Assembly: GCF_019132875.1 (NCBI RefSeq)
Contig: NZ_JAHSPF010000003.1
Span: forward strand, 1-64,000
DNA: 64,000 bases
From: Erwinia phyllosphaerae
Lineage (GTDB): Bacteria > Pseudomonadota > Gammaproteobacteria > Enterobacterales > Enterobacteriaceae
Reading direction: 5' to 3'
A program made the translations under genes and the position numbers. The notes under the pieces were generated by a model. The model saw nothing but the letters and a program-made list of their open reading frames with translations, ran no database searches and had not been told where the DNA came from. Of the stretch, positions 45,948-55,832 are shown piece after piece; within the stretch, counting starts at the first letter, position 1, and each line of letters opens with the position of its first letter.

Positions 45948-47045
45948 ATGCGTAAGATTATTCGATTCACCCTGCTGCTGCTGACCGCTATCAGCGCCTT
46001 CGCCCACGCCGATCGCATTCGCGATTTGACCACGGTTGGCGGCGTACGCGATAACTCGCTGATCGGTTACGGTCTGGTGGTTGGCCTGGACGGGTCTGGT
46101 GACCAGACCACCCAGACGCCGTTTACCACGCAGAGTTTGAACAACATGTTGTCGCAGCTGGGTATTACTGTCCCAAGCGGCACCAACATGCAGCTGAAAA
46201 ACGTGGCGGCGGTGATGGTCACCGCCAAGCTGCCAGCGTTCGGCCGCCAGGGGCAGGTGATTGACGTGGTGGTTTCCTCAATGGGTAACGCGAAGAGCCT
46301 GCGCGGCGGTACGCTGCTGATGACGCCGCTGAAAGGCGTCGACAATCAGGTTTACGCCCTGGCTCAGGGTAACATTCTGGTCGGCGGTGCGGGTGCTTCA
46401 GCAGGCGGCAGCAGCGTGACGGTAAACCAGGTTAACGGTGGTCGCATCACCGGCGGAGCCACCATTGAACGCGAGCTGTCGAATAACTTCGGCACCTCTA
46501 ACGTCATTAACCTGTTCCTGAATGAAGAAGACTTCAGCATGGCGCAGCGCATCGCTGATGCGATCAACGGTCGCTACGGCTCAGCCCAGGCGCTGGATGG
46601 CCGTACCGTGCAGGTACAGGTTTCTGCCAACGGCACTTCCCAGGTTCGCCTGCTGGCCGATATCCAGAATATCGATGTGTCGGTGCCGATTCAGGACGCG
46701 AAAGTGATTATCAACTCGCGTACCGGCTCGGTAGTCATGAACCGCGAAGTGATGCTCAGTTCCTGCGCTATCGCTCAGGGCAATCTGTCGGTCACGGTTA
46801 ACCAGCAGCAGAACGTTAGCCAGCCGAACACGCCGTTTGCGGGCGGCCAGACGGCAGTGACGCCGCAAACGCAGATCGATTTACGTCAGAGCGGTGGCGC
46901 ACTGCAAAGCGTTAACGCCAGCGCCAATCTGAACAGCGTGGTTCGCGCACTGAACGCACTGGGCGCTACGCCAATCGACTTAATGTCTATCCTGCAGTCA
47001 ATGCAGAGCGCGGGCTGTCTGCACGCCAAACTGGAAATTATCTGA
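45948..47045 (+). CDS. flgI: Flagellar P-ring protein FlgI
   Basis: This 365-residue periplasmic ring protein has a cleavable signal (ending SAFAHA), then [20 protein letters not shown] and [18 protein letters not shown]. The C-terminal [22 protein letters not shown] is conserved. Its stop overlaps the flgJ start by one base. Confidence 0.98.
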   Translation: MRKIIRFTLLLLTAISAFAHADRIRDLTTVGGVRDNSLIGYGLVVGLDGSGDQTTQTPFTTQSLNNMLSQLGITVPSGTNMQLKNVAAVMVTAKLPAFGRQGQVIDVVVSSMGNAKSLRGGTLLMTPLKGVDNQVYALAQGNILVGGAGASAGGSSVTVNQVNGGRITGGATIERELSNNFGTSNVINLFLNEEDFSMAQRIADAINGRYGSAQALDGRTVQVQVSANGTSQVRLLADIQNIDVSVPIQDAKVIINSRTGSVVMNREVMLSSCAIAQGNLSVTVNQQQNVSQPNTPFAGGQTAVTPQTQIDLRQSGGALQSVNASANLNSVVRALNALGATPIDLMSILQSMQSAGCLHAKLEII

Positions 47046-47986
47046 TGAGCGATACCCAGTCTCTGATGGGAGCCGCGTATGACAGCGGCGCCCTGAACAC
47101 CCTGAAACGTCAGGCCAGCAGCGACCCGAAAGCGCATGCGCGGGAAGTTGCAAAGCAGGTAGAAGGGATGTTTGTACAAATGATGTTGAAAAGCATGCGT
47201 CAGGCGCTGCCGCAGGATGGCCTGCTGAGCACTGAACAGACGCGTCTTTATACGTCCATGTACGATCAGCAGATTGGGCAGCAGATCGCCTCTAAAGGAC
47301 TGGGCCTGGCCGACATGATGGTCAAGCAAATGGAGCAGGCGCAGTCGCCCGATGAAAAAGCGGGCACCGTGCCGATGATGCTGGACAAAGACTTTATCAA
47401 CACGCTGCCGCCGCTGGCGATGGAACAGATTGTGCGTAAGGCCGTACCGCGCTTACCAGCACCTGCGGACACGCCGCTCAGCGGCGACAGCAGCGACTTT
47501 ATCGCCAAACTGTCACAGCCGGCCATCGAGGCCAGCGCCGGTACCGGTATTCCTCATCACCTGATCCTGGCGCAGGCCGCGCTGGAGTCTGGCTGGGGAC
47601 AGCGCCAGATCATGACCGCTGAAGGCAAGCCGAGCTACAACCTTTTTGGTATCAAAGCGACGGGCAGCTGGCAGGGCAAAACCACGGAAATCACCACCAC
47701 CGAATATGAGCACGGCGAAGCGAAAAAGGTAAAAGCCAAATTCCGCGTTTACGACTCTTATTTCGATGCGCTGAACGACTACGTAAAACTGATTGCCAAT
47801 AACCCGCGCTATCAGGCGGTTACCACGGCGGCGACGCCGGAGCAGGGCGCGAAAGCGTTGCAGGCCGCAGGCTACGCAACCGATCCAAAATATGCGCAGA
47901 AGCTGGTGGGAATGATCCAGCAATTCAAAAATATGGGCGAAAAGGTCGTGAAGGCTTACACCCAGGATCTGGGCGATTTGTTCTGA
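47045..47986 (+). CDS. flgJ: Rod cap and peptidoglycan hydrolase FlgJ
   Basis: This 313-residue protein has two domains. The N-terminal rod-cap part (about 1-100) includes QVEGMFVQMMLKSMRQALPQ. The C-terminal glucosaminidase domain (about 150-310) has the likely catalytic Glu181 in ILAQAALESGWGQRQI and YNLFGIKATGSWQGK. It opens the cell wall for the rod. It is last in the flgB-J run, followed by a sigma28 promoter for flgK. Confidence 0.97.
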   Translation: MSDTQSLMGAAYDSGALNTLKRQASSDPKAHAREVAKQVEGMFVQMMLKSMRQALPQDGLLSTEQTRLYTSMYDQQIGQQIASKGLGLADMMVKQMEQAQSPDEKAGTVPMMLDKDFINTLPPLAMEQIVRKAVPRLPAPADTPLSGDSSDFIAKLSQPAIEASAGTGIPHHLILAQAALESGWGQRQIMTAEGKPSYNLFGIKATGSWQGKTTEITTTEYEHGEAKKVKAKFRVYDSYFDALNDYVKLIANNPRYQAVTTAATPEQGAKALQAAGYATDPKYAQKLVGMIQQFKNMGEKVVKAYTQDLGDLF

Positions 47987-47994
47987 TTTCTCGC

Positions 47995-48021
47995 TCAAGT
48001 TTGCGTTAATTTTGCCGATAA
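47995..48021 (+). promoter_or_regulatory. Sigma28 (FliA) promoter of flgKL
   Basis: TCAAGTTT (47995-48002), 11 bp, GCCGATAA (48014-48021): perfect -10 and one mismatch in the -35, in the 121-bp flgJ-flgK gap. Confidence 0.92.
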
Positions 48022-48107
48022 CTTTGTAAAGCCGGATTTGCGTTAACGCAGGCCGGTAACCGATTGTACTGCCGGGCCGTGCTGAGCCAGGGTGATAAGG
48101 AACCGAC

Positions 48108-49760
48108 ATGTCTAACTTAATTAATACCGCTATGACCGGTATCAACGCCGCTTCGGCCGCGTTGAGCACCACCAGTAACAACATTAGCAATTACAGCGTT
48201 GCCGGCTATTCACGTCAGACAACGGTTCTGGCTCAGGCAAGCAGTACGCTGAACGGTACGCAGTATTATGGTAACGGCGTTTCGGTTGCCAGCGTCAACC
48301 GCGAGTACGATGCGTTTATTACTAACCAGTTGCGCAGCGCCAGCACCCAGTCCAGCGCGTTGACCACGCAGTATAGCCAGATGTCGAACATTGACGATAT
48401 GTTCTCCGGCACTACCAATACGCTGTCGACCACCGTGCAGGATTTTTTCTCTTCCCTGCAAACGCTGGTCAGTAACGCTTCTGACTCCTCGTCGCGTCAG
48501 GCAGTATTGGGCAAGGCAGATGGCCTGGTAAACCAGTTCAAAGTGACCGATACCTATCTGCGTAACGCGGACAGCAGCCTGAGCACCTCGATCACTTCCA
48601 GCGTCGACCAGATCAACGGCTACGCCAAACAGATCGCCAATATCAACCAGCAGATCACCAAGCTGAAAGGCGCGGGCGCGGGTAACTCCCCTAACGATCT
48701 GCTGGATCAGCGCGACCAGTTGGTCAGCGATCTGAACAATATTGTCGGCGTGACCGTCAGTCAGCAGGATGGCGGCAGCTACAACATCAGCATCGGCAAC
48801 GGTATTTCGCTGGTGCAGGGCGACAGCTATAACAAACTGGCCTCTGTCTCTTCCAGCGCCGATCCAACACGTAAAGTAGTGGCGACCGTGGACTCCACCA
48901 GCGGTAAAACCACTGAAATTCCCGATAGCCAGATTACAACCGGCTCGCTGGGCGGTCTGCTCGCTTTCCGTAGCGATCTGGATACAACCCGTAACCAGCT
49001 TGGCCAGATGGCGATGGCGCTGGGCGACAGCTTCAACACCCAGCACGAAGCGGGCTATGACAGCAATGGCGATGCGGGCGAAGCTTTCTTTAACCTTGGT
49101 GGCCCGTCCGTCACGGCAAATACAAAGAATACCAGTACGGCTTCCGTCTCTGCGGCGTGGACAGATACCAGCAGCGTAAAGGCCTCAGATTATACGGTGA
49201 GCTACGACGGCACCAACTGGAACGTCAAGCGCCAGTCCGACAATGCCAGCGTGACCGCCACGGCGGGAACGGACAGCAGCGGTAACCCAACGCTCAGTTT
49301 CGATGGCTTACAGCTGACGGTCAGCGGCACGCCTGCGGCGAAAGACAGCTTCCTGGTCAAGCCGGTAGCCAACACCATCGCTAATATGAGCGTGAACATT
49401 ACCGACGAAGCTAAAGTCGCCGCTGCCGATGCCGATAATGGAGTTAGCAACAACAACAACGCGCAGTCGCTGCTGAATTTGCAGACCAAAGGTGTCATTA
49501 GCGGCGGCAGCACGATTACGCAGGGTTATGCCAGCATGGTTGCCACGATTGGCAACAAAACCAGCAATCTGGAAACGACCAGCACCACCCAGACGAACGT
49601 GGTAACGCAGCTGACCAACCAGCAGCAGTCCGTTTCCGGCGTCAACCTGGATGAAGAGTATGGCAACCTGACGCGCTACCAGCAGTATTACACGGCGAAC
49701 GCGCAGATTTTGCAGACTGCCCAAACCATTTTTAACGCGCTGATTGGCGCCGTAAGCTGA
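48108..49760 (+). CDS. flgK: Hook-filament junction protein FlgK (HAP1)
   Basis: This 550-residue axial protein has the N-terminal NTAMTGINAASAALSTTSNN motif and a long Ser/Thr/Gly-rich central domain. The C-terminal VSGVNLDEEYGNLTRYQQYY and ILQTAQTIFNALIGAV are conserved. It joins hook to filament with FlgL and is chaperoned by FlgN. AAGGA precedes the ATG. Confidence 0.97.
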   Translation: MSNLINTAMTGINAASAALSTTSNNISNYSVAGYSRQTTVLAQASSTLNGTQYYGNGVSVASVNREYDAFITNQLRSASTQSSALTTQYSQMSNIDDMFSGTTNTLSTTVQDFFSSLQTLVSNASDSSSRQAVLGKADGLVNQFKVTDTYLRNADSSLSTSITSSVDQINGYAKQIANINQQITKLKGAGAGNSPNDLLDQRDQLVSDLNNIVGVTVSQQDGGSYNISIGNGISLVQGDSYNKLASVSSSADPTRKVVATVDSTSGKTTEIPDSQITTGSLGGLLAFRSDLDTTRNQLGQMAMALGDSFNTQHEAGYDSNGDAGEAFFNLGGPSVTANTKNTSTASVSAAWTDTSSVKASDYTVSYDGTNWNVKRQSDNASVTATAGTDSSGNPTLSFDGLQLTVSGTPAAKDSFLVKPVANTIANMSVNITDEAKVAAADADNGVSNNNNAQSLLNLQTKGVISGGSTITQGYASMVATIGNKTSNLETTSTTQTNVVTQLTNQQQSVSGVNLDEEYGNLTRYQQYYTANAQILQTAQTIFNALIGAVS

Positions 49761-49780
49761 TTCCTCAGAAGGATAAAATC

Positions 49781-50746
49781 ATGCGCTTAAGTACCACAAT
49801 GATTTATGACCAGCAGATGCGCGGCATTTCTGATTCGCAGGCCAGCTGGCTGAAGTCAGGTCAACAGTTATCAACCGGCAAACGCGTGGTCAATCCATCG
49901 GATGACCCGGTCGCGGCGGCTCAGGCAGTTGTGCTTTCTCAGGCTCAGGCGCAAACCAGCCAGTACAAAACGGCCCGTAACTTCGCTACCAGTAATCTGT
50001 CACAGGAAGATACCAACCTGTCTCAGGTAACTAACGTGATTACCCAGGCACAGACGGCGGTTGTTGCGGCGTCAACCGGTACGCTGTCGGACGAAGACCG
50101 CTCGACTTATGCGACTACGCTGACCAGCCTGCGCGATCAGCTGATGAACCTGGCGAACTCGACGGATGGTAATGGCCGCTATATGTTCGCTGGCTATAAG
50201 TCGGATACCGCGCCTTTCACCCAGGACGCCAGCGGCAACGTGACCTATAACGGCGGCGATACGGCAATCAGCCAGAAAGTGGATGACAGCCGTACTATGG
50301 TGACCAACCATACCGGCAGCCAGGTGTTTACCAGCCTGACCAGCAATGCCACGCCAGAGCCGGACGGCAGCGCCAGCGAAGCCAATATTTTTACCACGCT
50401 GAATACGGCGATTAACGCGCTGAAGCAGCCGCTGGCAGATGCCGACGGAACCACTAAAGACGCGGCGGCGGCGGATATGGCGAAGGCCAACCGCGGTCTC
50501 CGTAACTCGATGAACAACGTACTGAAAGTGCAGTCTGAAGTGGGTACCCAGCTCAGCGAGCTGGATAATATTGAATCTAAAGCTGACGATACCACGCTAA
50601 ACCAGTCAACCCAGATGAGTAACCTGGTTGATGCGGACTATACCAGTACGATTTCGTCCTACACCATGAAGCAGGCGGCGCTGCAGGCTTCTTATAAGGT
50701 GTTCAGCTCAATGTCACAGATGTCACTGTTTAAAATTAATTCTTAG
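49781..50746 (+). CDS. flgL: Hook-filament junction protein FlgL (HAP3)
   Basis: This 321-residue protein with flagellin-like ends has MRLSTTMIYDQQMRGISDSQ, LSTGKRVVNPSDDPVAAAQA and the C-terminal DYTSTISSYTMKQAALQASY with MSLFKINS. It lies 20 bp after flgK. Its 3' untranslated region ends in a strong terminator at 50793; the E. coli flgL 3' region yields the sRNA FlgO, so an sRNA here is possible. Confidence 0.97.
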   Translation: MRLSTTMIYDQQMRGISDSQASWLKSGQQLSTGKRVVNPSDDPVAAAQAVVLSQAQAQTSQYKTARNFATSNLSQEDTNLSQVTNVITQAQTAVVAASTGTLSDEDRSTYATTLTSLRDQLMNLANSTDGNGRYMFAGYKSDTAPFTQDASGNVTYNGGDTAISQKVDDSRTMVTNHTGSQVFTSLTSNATPEPDGSASEANIFTTLNTAINALKQPLADADGTTKDAAAADMAKANRGLRNSMNNVLKVQSEVGTQLSELDNIESKADDTTLNQSTQMSNLVDADYTSTISSYTMKQAALQASYKVFSSMSQMSLFKINS

Positions 50747-50792
50747 GTTTACCCATTTTGGACGCGCTTAAACCGGGTTCGTCCACCTTTTT

Positions 50793-50832
50793 CCCGTCTT
50801 CAGATTAACCTCCTGACGACGGGATTTTTTTT
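50793..50832 (+). terminator. flgKL terminator
   Basis: CCCGTC and GACGGG flank an inner CAG/CTG pairing, followed by A and eight T. It is a strong intrinsic terminator 46 bp after flgL. Confidence 0.9.
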
Positions 50833-51014
50833 GCCAGTAATAAACCCCCCTGTTCAAACTGATGCAGCAGCCCGGTAAAAACGGGGCGAGCAACTTTCGC
50901 CATCTTCTCGCGCTATGCAGCATTTTCAAACTAATCTTCTGCCATAAAACTAAGTATGAAAATACAAGGCCACAGCCAAACGAAAGGTTTTCACTGGCCG
51001 GTAATGCTGGCCCA
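50833..51014. other. Spacer between the flgL terminator and the repeat array
   Basis: No ORF with a ribosome-binding site, no tRNA and no strong hairpin is visible. It merges at about 51015 into the hairpin-repeat array. Confidence 0.5.
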
Positions 51015-51390
51015 TTGTCACCTTGCTGACAGGTAGCCCAAAAAAAAAGCCTCGGTTATCTCGCTGACAGGCGGCTAAAAAAAATCTCGGTCTCTTCGCT
51101 GGGAGGCAGCTAAAAAAGCCTCGGTTATCTCGCTGGCAGGTAGCTAAATAAGCCTCGGTCACCTTGCTGGCAGGTAGCCATAAAAGCCCCGATTATCTCG
51201 CTGGCAGGTAGCCAAAAAAGCCTCGGCTACCTCGCTAGCAGGTAGCTAAAAGAGCCTCGGTCACCTCGCTAACAGGTAGCCAAAAAAGCCTCGGTTATCT
51301 CGCTGGCAGGTAGCCAAAAAGCCTCGGTCACCTTGCTGGCAGGTAGCTAAAAAAGCCTCGGTCACCTCGCTGGCAGGTAGCCAAAAAAAA
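51015..51390. repeat. Tandem array of about 34-bp hairpin repeats
   Basis: Ten units begin at 51049, 51084, 51118, 51152, 51186, 51220, 51254, 51288, 51321 and 51355, preceded by a partial unit from 51015. Spacing is 33-36 bp, mostly 34. The unit has GCCTCGGT, a variable 4-5 bp, TCGCTGGC, AGGTAGC(C/T), then A5-8. The 7-8 bases before the loop pair with AGGTAGC(C/T) across a 7-nt loop, so each unit folds into a hairpin. There are no unique spacers, so it is not CRISPR. It does not encode a plausible protein. Confidence 0.95.
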
Positions 51391-51416
51391 GCCCCGGTCA
51401 GTGACCAGGGCTTTTT
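51383..51416 (-). terminator. rne terminator at the edge of the repeat array
   Basis: Minus strand: AAAAAGCCC, a mismatch, GGTC, short loop, GACC, mismatch, GGGC and eight T. It begins 15 bp after the rne stop. Its plus-strand left arm GCCCCGGTCA is in register with the 34-bp repeats (51391 is 36 bp after the last unit start). Confidence 0.88.
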
Positions 51417-51430
51417 ATCAGCGGGAACTG

Positions 51431-54400
51431 CTACGGGCGCGTAGCCGGTGCAGTTGCCTGATGCGTTGCAGCGTGACCGCCCGCAGAACCTTTGCCTTCA
51501 AAGTTAAAAGCAGGACGAACCCAGTCGCTGTGACGGGCCGGCTCTTGCTGATAAACCGGCGCTGGCGCTTTGGTCATCGGTGCCGTAGCGTGATGCTTGA
51601 ACGCTGGAGCCGCGGTTTCCGACTGCGCTTTTACCACGCTTTCCGCTGGCGCCGGTGCCTGCTGCACAGGCGCAGCATCGACCGGTGCCTGTGGCTTAGC
51701 TGGCGCAGCGGAAGCAAACGATCCGCGCGCAGCTTCAGGCTGAGCAGGTGACTCAGGCGCTGCAGTTGCAGACTGAGCCGGTGCTGCAGGCGTCGCTTCG
51801 TGCTGAACCGGTGCCGCAGGCGCGGTCGCTTCAGCCTGAGTCGCTGCTGCAGGCGCCGCTTCATGCTGAGCCGGTGCCTCAGGCGCGGTAGCTTCTGACT
51901 GAGCTGCTGCATGCTGTGCAGCAGGAGTAGTCGCTTCAGCCTGAGCCGCTGCTACAGGTGCCGCTTCTTGCTGAGCCGGTACCGCAGGCGTAGTTGCTTC
52001 AGTCTGAGCTGCTACAGGTGCCGCTTCTTGCTGAGCAGATGCTGCTGGTACGCTAGCTTCAGGCTGGGCAGAGGCTACTGGCGCAGGCGAGGCCGCAGGT
52101 GCAGAAGCATACGTCTGTGCTGCCGCAGCAACAGGTTCGTCGCGGGCGGGCACTGGTGCATGAGGCTCGGTAGTAGTAACAGGTTCTTCCGTTACTTCCG
52201 GCGCGTTCAGCACTTCTTCAACCTGACGTGCAGTTTCTGCATTAACATCCGTTGCAGAAGTTACGGCTGGCGTCTGCGCAACCGGCGCTTCTTCAGCCAC
52301 GCCCTGCGTGCGGATGTCGGCCTGGCCCTGGTCGGCCGGGAAAGCCTGCTGTGCAACAGCTTCAGCCGCTTTTTCGTCAGCGCCCGAAATAACCGCAGGC
52401 TCTTCGTTCACCGGAGCGTCGATAGCGGCGGTGCTGTCAGCGATGACCGGTGCTGCAAAAGCCGCGTTCTCAGCAACGGTAGCTGGCTCCTGTTGTGGCT
52501 CGGCGATGTGCACCGGCTGCGCTTCGTCCTGCACTTCCTGTGACAGCGTTTCAGCGAGGGCGTCTTCATGACCGTAATCCGGCACGACAGACTGCTCGAT
52601 TTCATTGTCGTCGGAAACGTGCGCTACCGGATAAGAGACCCATACCTTACCTGAAGCCATCTCCGGAGAAGCGGCAGCAAAGGTTAGCGGCATCGGTGAC
52701 TGATTTGGATAACGCTCGTCACGATAGCGACGACGGCGCTGGCCGCTGACGCGCAGATGGCGTGGCGAACGGCGTGAACGACGCGGCATGCTGTTGCTGT
52801 CGCGATCTTCATCTTCCGCTTCGGTAACATCTGACGCGTTAGTCAGAGCTGGCTGCTCTTCAGCGGAATCCGGCTCGGCTGGCGCGAAAGAGCGGGCGGC
52901 GGTTTGCTCGGCCGTTTCAATACGCACTTTTTGATTGAGCTGGCGCGGCTTACGACGCGGCATAACCTGCACCGTCTCTTCGCTTTGCTCGGTTGCGGCT
53001 TCCGCTTCCATTACCGGTGCGGTTTCAGCAACTTTCTCTTCCTGCGCGGCCAGGCGTTTTTCTTCCTGGCGACGTTTACGTTCAGCACGCTGTTCGCGAC
53101 GCTGCTGTTGCTGCTCTTCGCGCTGCTGGTTACGCACTTCTTCGCTGACTGGCGCATCTGCCTGTGGCGCAGCAACGTTACGCTTGTTGCGACGATTATC
53201 TTCACGCGCTTCCGCGTTTGGATCGATGTCGCGTACCATGCGCTCGTTACGGTTAGAGTTGCGGTCGTTACGGTTGTTGTTGCGATCGTTAGTGCGTTCG
53301 CCATTGCGATCGTTATTACGCTCGTTACGTTCGCCGTTGCGATCGTTGTTGCGTTCGCTACGGTCACCATAACGCTCGCTGTTGTTACGATCGCGGCGGT
53401 TATTCTGGCGACGGTTGTTGCGGCGTTCGCTGCGCGGTGGCGCGGCTTCCGGCGCTTTTTCTTCTTCCACTACTGCTTCAGGCTGCGGCTGCTCAACAGG
53501 TTTTTCCTCACCCGCGAACATTTTCTTCAGGCCACGAAGGAAGCGACCAACCAGACCAGGCTCATTGCCAGGTGCGGCAACAGCGGCAGGCTGAGGAGCA
53601 GCCACCGGCTCGGCTGGCGCAGCAGCTGGCGCTTCCTGAGGTGCAGGTGGCGCATCCGGCATAACAAACGCTGCCAGGGCAGGTTGTTCAGGACGCTTAC
53701 GCTCGGCGTGCTCTTCTTCAGAAGGCAGCGCCATTTCCGCTTCATGCAGCTTCGGCAGGTGATAGCTCAGGGTCTGCGTCTCTTCGCCACTGCGCACGCG
53801 CAGCACGGAGTAGTGTGGCGTTTCCATCTGATCGTTTGGCACGATAATGGCACGCACGCCGCCCTGACGCTTCTCAATAGCGCTCACCGCTTCACGTTTT
53901 TCGTTCAGCAGGTAAGAAGCAATCTGAACCGGAACAATGGCGTGGACTTCTTTAGTGTTTTCTTTCAGCGCTTCTTCTTCAATCAGGCGCAGAATGGAGA
54001 GCGACAGCGATTCGTTATCGCGAATGGTGCCGGTACCGCTACAGCGAGGACAAACGTGATGGCTTGACTCACCCAGCGATGGGCTAAGGCGCTGACGAGA
54101 CATCTCCAGCAGGCCGAAGCGTGAAATATGGCTGATTTGAATACGGGCACGATCCTGACGCACCGCTTCGCGCAGGCGGTTTTCTACCGCGCGCTGGTGG
54201 CGAACCGGCGTCATATCGATAAAGTCGATAACGATCAGGCCGCCCAGATCGCGCAGGCGCAGCTGGCGGGCGATTTCGTCTGCCGCTTCCAGGTTAGTAT
54301 TAAATGCCGTTTCTTCGATGTCGCCACCGCGGGTAGCGCGAGCGGAGTTGATATCAATCGCGGTCAGCGCTTCGGTGCTGTCGATAACGATAGAGCCGCC

Positions 54401-55261
54401 GGACGGCAGGCGCACTTCACGCTGGAAGGCCGACTCGATTTGCGACTCGATCTGATAGTGGCTGAACAGCGGGATTTCACCGGTGTAGAGCTTAATTTTG
54501 CTGCTAAAATCCGGACGGCCCAGCGCGGCGATATGCTGGCGAGCCAGCTCCAGCACTTTCGGGTTATCAATCAGGATTTCGCCGATGTCCTGGCGCAGAT
54601 AGTCGCGGAACGCGCGAACGATGACGTTGCTTTCCTGATGGATTAGAAAGGGAGCAGGGCGGCTGTCGGCGGCTTTTTTGATGGCTTCCCAGTGCTTCAT
54701 CCGGAAGCTCAGATCCCACTGCAGCGCCTCGGCAGACTTGCCAACGCCGGCGGTGCGAACGATAAGACCCATGCCTTCCGGCAGCTCCAGCGCGGAAAGC
54801 GCCTCTTTCAGCTCGGTGCGGTCATCGCCTTCAATACGACGTGAAATACCGCCAGCGCGCGGGTTATTTGGCATCAGTACCAGATAGCTACCGGCCAGGC
54901 TAATAAAGGTGGTTAACGCCGCGCCTTTATTACCGCGCTCTTCTTTATCGATCTGAACAATGACTTCCTGGCCTTCACGCAGCACGTCTTTAATATTTGG
55001 GCGGCCGTGAGAAGAATAGTTAGCAGGAAAGTTTTCGCGGGAGATTTCTTTCAGAGGGAGAAAACCGTGTCTTTCAGCGCCGTAATCAACAAAGGCGGCT
55101 TCCAGACTTGGCTCAATGCGGGTAATTTTACCTTTATAGATGTTCGCTTTTTTCTGTTCGTGTCCGGGGCTTTCAATATCCAGATCGTACAGGCGTTGTC
55201 CATCCACGAGGGCAACACGCAACTCCTCCTGTTGAGTTGCGTTGATCAACATTCTTTTCAT
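51431..55261 (-). CDS. rne: Ribonuclease E
   Basis: This 1276-residue endoribonuclease is about 215 longer than E. coli RNase E (1061). The catalytic half aligns without gaps: S1 domain about 37-119, metal-binding Asp303 and Asp346 (ALTAIDINS and VIDFIDMTP), Zn-link Cys404 and Cys407 in CPRCSG. The C-terminal scaffold has an Arg/Asn/Asp-rich RNA-binding region (about 611-683), Arg-rich AR2-like stretches, and a long Ala/Pro/Gln/Glu repeat region (about 1045-1185). The conserved PNPase-binding tail [16 protein letters not shown] ends it. It organises the degradosome at the inner membrane, cuts mRNA and processes rRNA and tRNA. A long leader precedes it. Confidence 0.97.
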   Translation of the reverse strand: MKRMLINATQQEELRVALVDGQRLYDLDIESPGHEQKKANIYKGKITRIEPSLEAAFVDYGAERHGFLPLKEISRENFPANYSSHGRPNIKDVLREGQEVIVQIDKEERGNKGAALTTFISLAGSYLVLMPNNPRAGGISRRIEGDDRTELKEALSALELPEGMGLIVRTAGVGKSAEALQWDLSFRMKHWEAIKKAADSRPAPFLIHQESNVIVRAFRDYLRQDIGEILIDNPKVLELARQHIAALGRPDFSSKIKLYTGEIPLFSHYQIESQIESAFQREVRLPSGGSIVIDSTEALTAIDINSARATRGGDIEETAFNTNLEAADEIARQLRLRDLGGLIVIDFIDMTPVRHQRAVENRLREAVRQDRARIQISHISRFGLLEMSRQRLSPSLGESSHHVCPRCSGTGTIRDNESLSLSILRLIEEEALKENTKEVHAIVPVQIASYLLNEKREAVSAIEKRQGGVRAIIVPNDQMETPHYSVLRVRSGEETQTLSYHLPKLHEAEMALPSEEEHAERKRPEQPALAAFVMPDAPPAPQEAPAAAPAEPVAAPQPAAVAAPGNEPGLVGRFLRGLKKMFAGEEKPVEQPQPEAVVEEEKAPEAAPPRSERRNNRRQNNRRDRNNSERYGDRSERNNDRNGERNERNNDRNGERTNDRNNNRNDRNSNRNERMVRDIDPNAEAREDNRRNKRNVAAPQADAPVSEEVRNQQREEQQQQRREQRAERKRRQEEKRLAAQEEKVAETAPVMEAEAATEQSEETVQVMPRRKPRQLNQKVRIETAEQTAARSFAPAEPDSAEEQPALTNASDVTEAEDEDRDSNSMPRRSRRSPRHLRVSGQRRRRYRDERYPNQSPMPLTFAAASPEMASGKVWVSYPVAHVSDDNEIEQSVVPDYGHEDALAETLSQEVQDEAQPVHIAEPQQEPATVAENAAFAAPVIADSTAAIDAPVNEEPAVISGADEKAAEAVAQQAFPADQGQADIRTQGVAEEAPVAQTPAVTSATDVNAETARQVEEVLNAPEVTEEPVTTTEPHAPVPARDEPVAAAAQTYASAPAASPAPVASAQPEASVPAASAQQEAAPVAAQTEATTPAVPAQQEAAPVAAAQAEATTPAAQHAAAQSEATAPEAPAQHEAAPAAATQAEATAPAAPVQHEATPAAPAQSATAAPESPAQPEAARGSFASAAPAKPQAPVDAAPVQQAPAPAESVVKAQSETAAPAFKHHATAPMTKAPAPVYQQEPARHSDWVRPAFNFEGKGSAGGHAATHQATAPATRP

Positions 55262-55832
55262 CGTAACTTACTCATTATTCTTACATTAGTGACAAAGCTA
55301 CGGGCAATAGTAACGCTGGACGCTTCTGACCGATGGCCCCGTGTCTCATCGCAAAGCCGTCAACCTCCCGGTTATCGGCGGCTCAAGGGGCGCAAAATCT
55401 CGGTAGCCTGTTTTTCATCTGGAAAACAGCGCATTTATTAAAGAAGGGAAACCGCCAGAACTAACCAGAGTGAACCCATCCCGTCTTGTCGTCCAGGCTG
55501 CAACCCGCAGCCCGCTAAATGCCTGATTGCACAATACGTCTTACGCCATTGCTGCGTGTATGGGCTATCCGGCAAAATCTCTTATAACGCTTTTTTCTCG
55601 TTTCACAAGGATTAACCAGGAAAACGGAATCATTATTCCATCGCTAAGCTTGTGATAGCAAGGTGACTTTTCCCGCTCTGCGAAGTTTATTCCAGCAATT
55701 CAGACGATTTGCAGCGCTTTTCAGCAAATTGCCTAAAAAACAGTCTTAAACTCTGGCAGGATAAGGTCACTGTCAGTTAAGCACAGAAAAAGAAGTGGCG
55801 CTATCCTGGCGCTCTATTTAGAATCGCGAACC
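55262..55832. other. rne leader and rne-rluC divergent intergenic region
   Basis: This 571-bp gap contains the rne promoters and a long 5' untranslated leader, which in E. coli (about 360 nt) lets RNase E autoregulate. A GC-rich hairpin at 55356-55382 fits that role. The rluC promoter must lie near its right end; TAGAAT at about 55819 is a weak -10 candidate. No gene is supported here. Confidence 0.65.
55356..55382 (-). promoter_or_regulatory. rne leader hairpin (hp2/hp3-like)
   Basis: Minus strand: GCCG, an internal bulge, AACC, loop GGGA, GGTT, bulge, CGGC. This asymmetric internal-loop stem in the rne 5' leader resembles the leader stems RNase E uses to sense its own mRNA. Assignment to a particular E. 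coli stem is inference. Confidence 0.45.

Noticed and set aside
50950-51162. 70-codon minus-strand ORF with repeated CQRDNRGFF blocks
   Set aside because: It is only a translation of the hairpin repeats, with no ribosome-binding site, and most of the array is outside the frame.
51015-51390. CRISPR array
   Set aside because: The repeats are contiguous without unique 28-36-nt spacers, vary along their length, and no cas genes are in the window.
52904-54067. 387-codon plus-strand ORF opposite rne, hydrophobic and repetitive
   Set aside because: Its apparent membrane repeats are the complement of the RNase E Arg/Asn and Glu codons; rne is certain on the minus strand.
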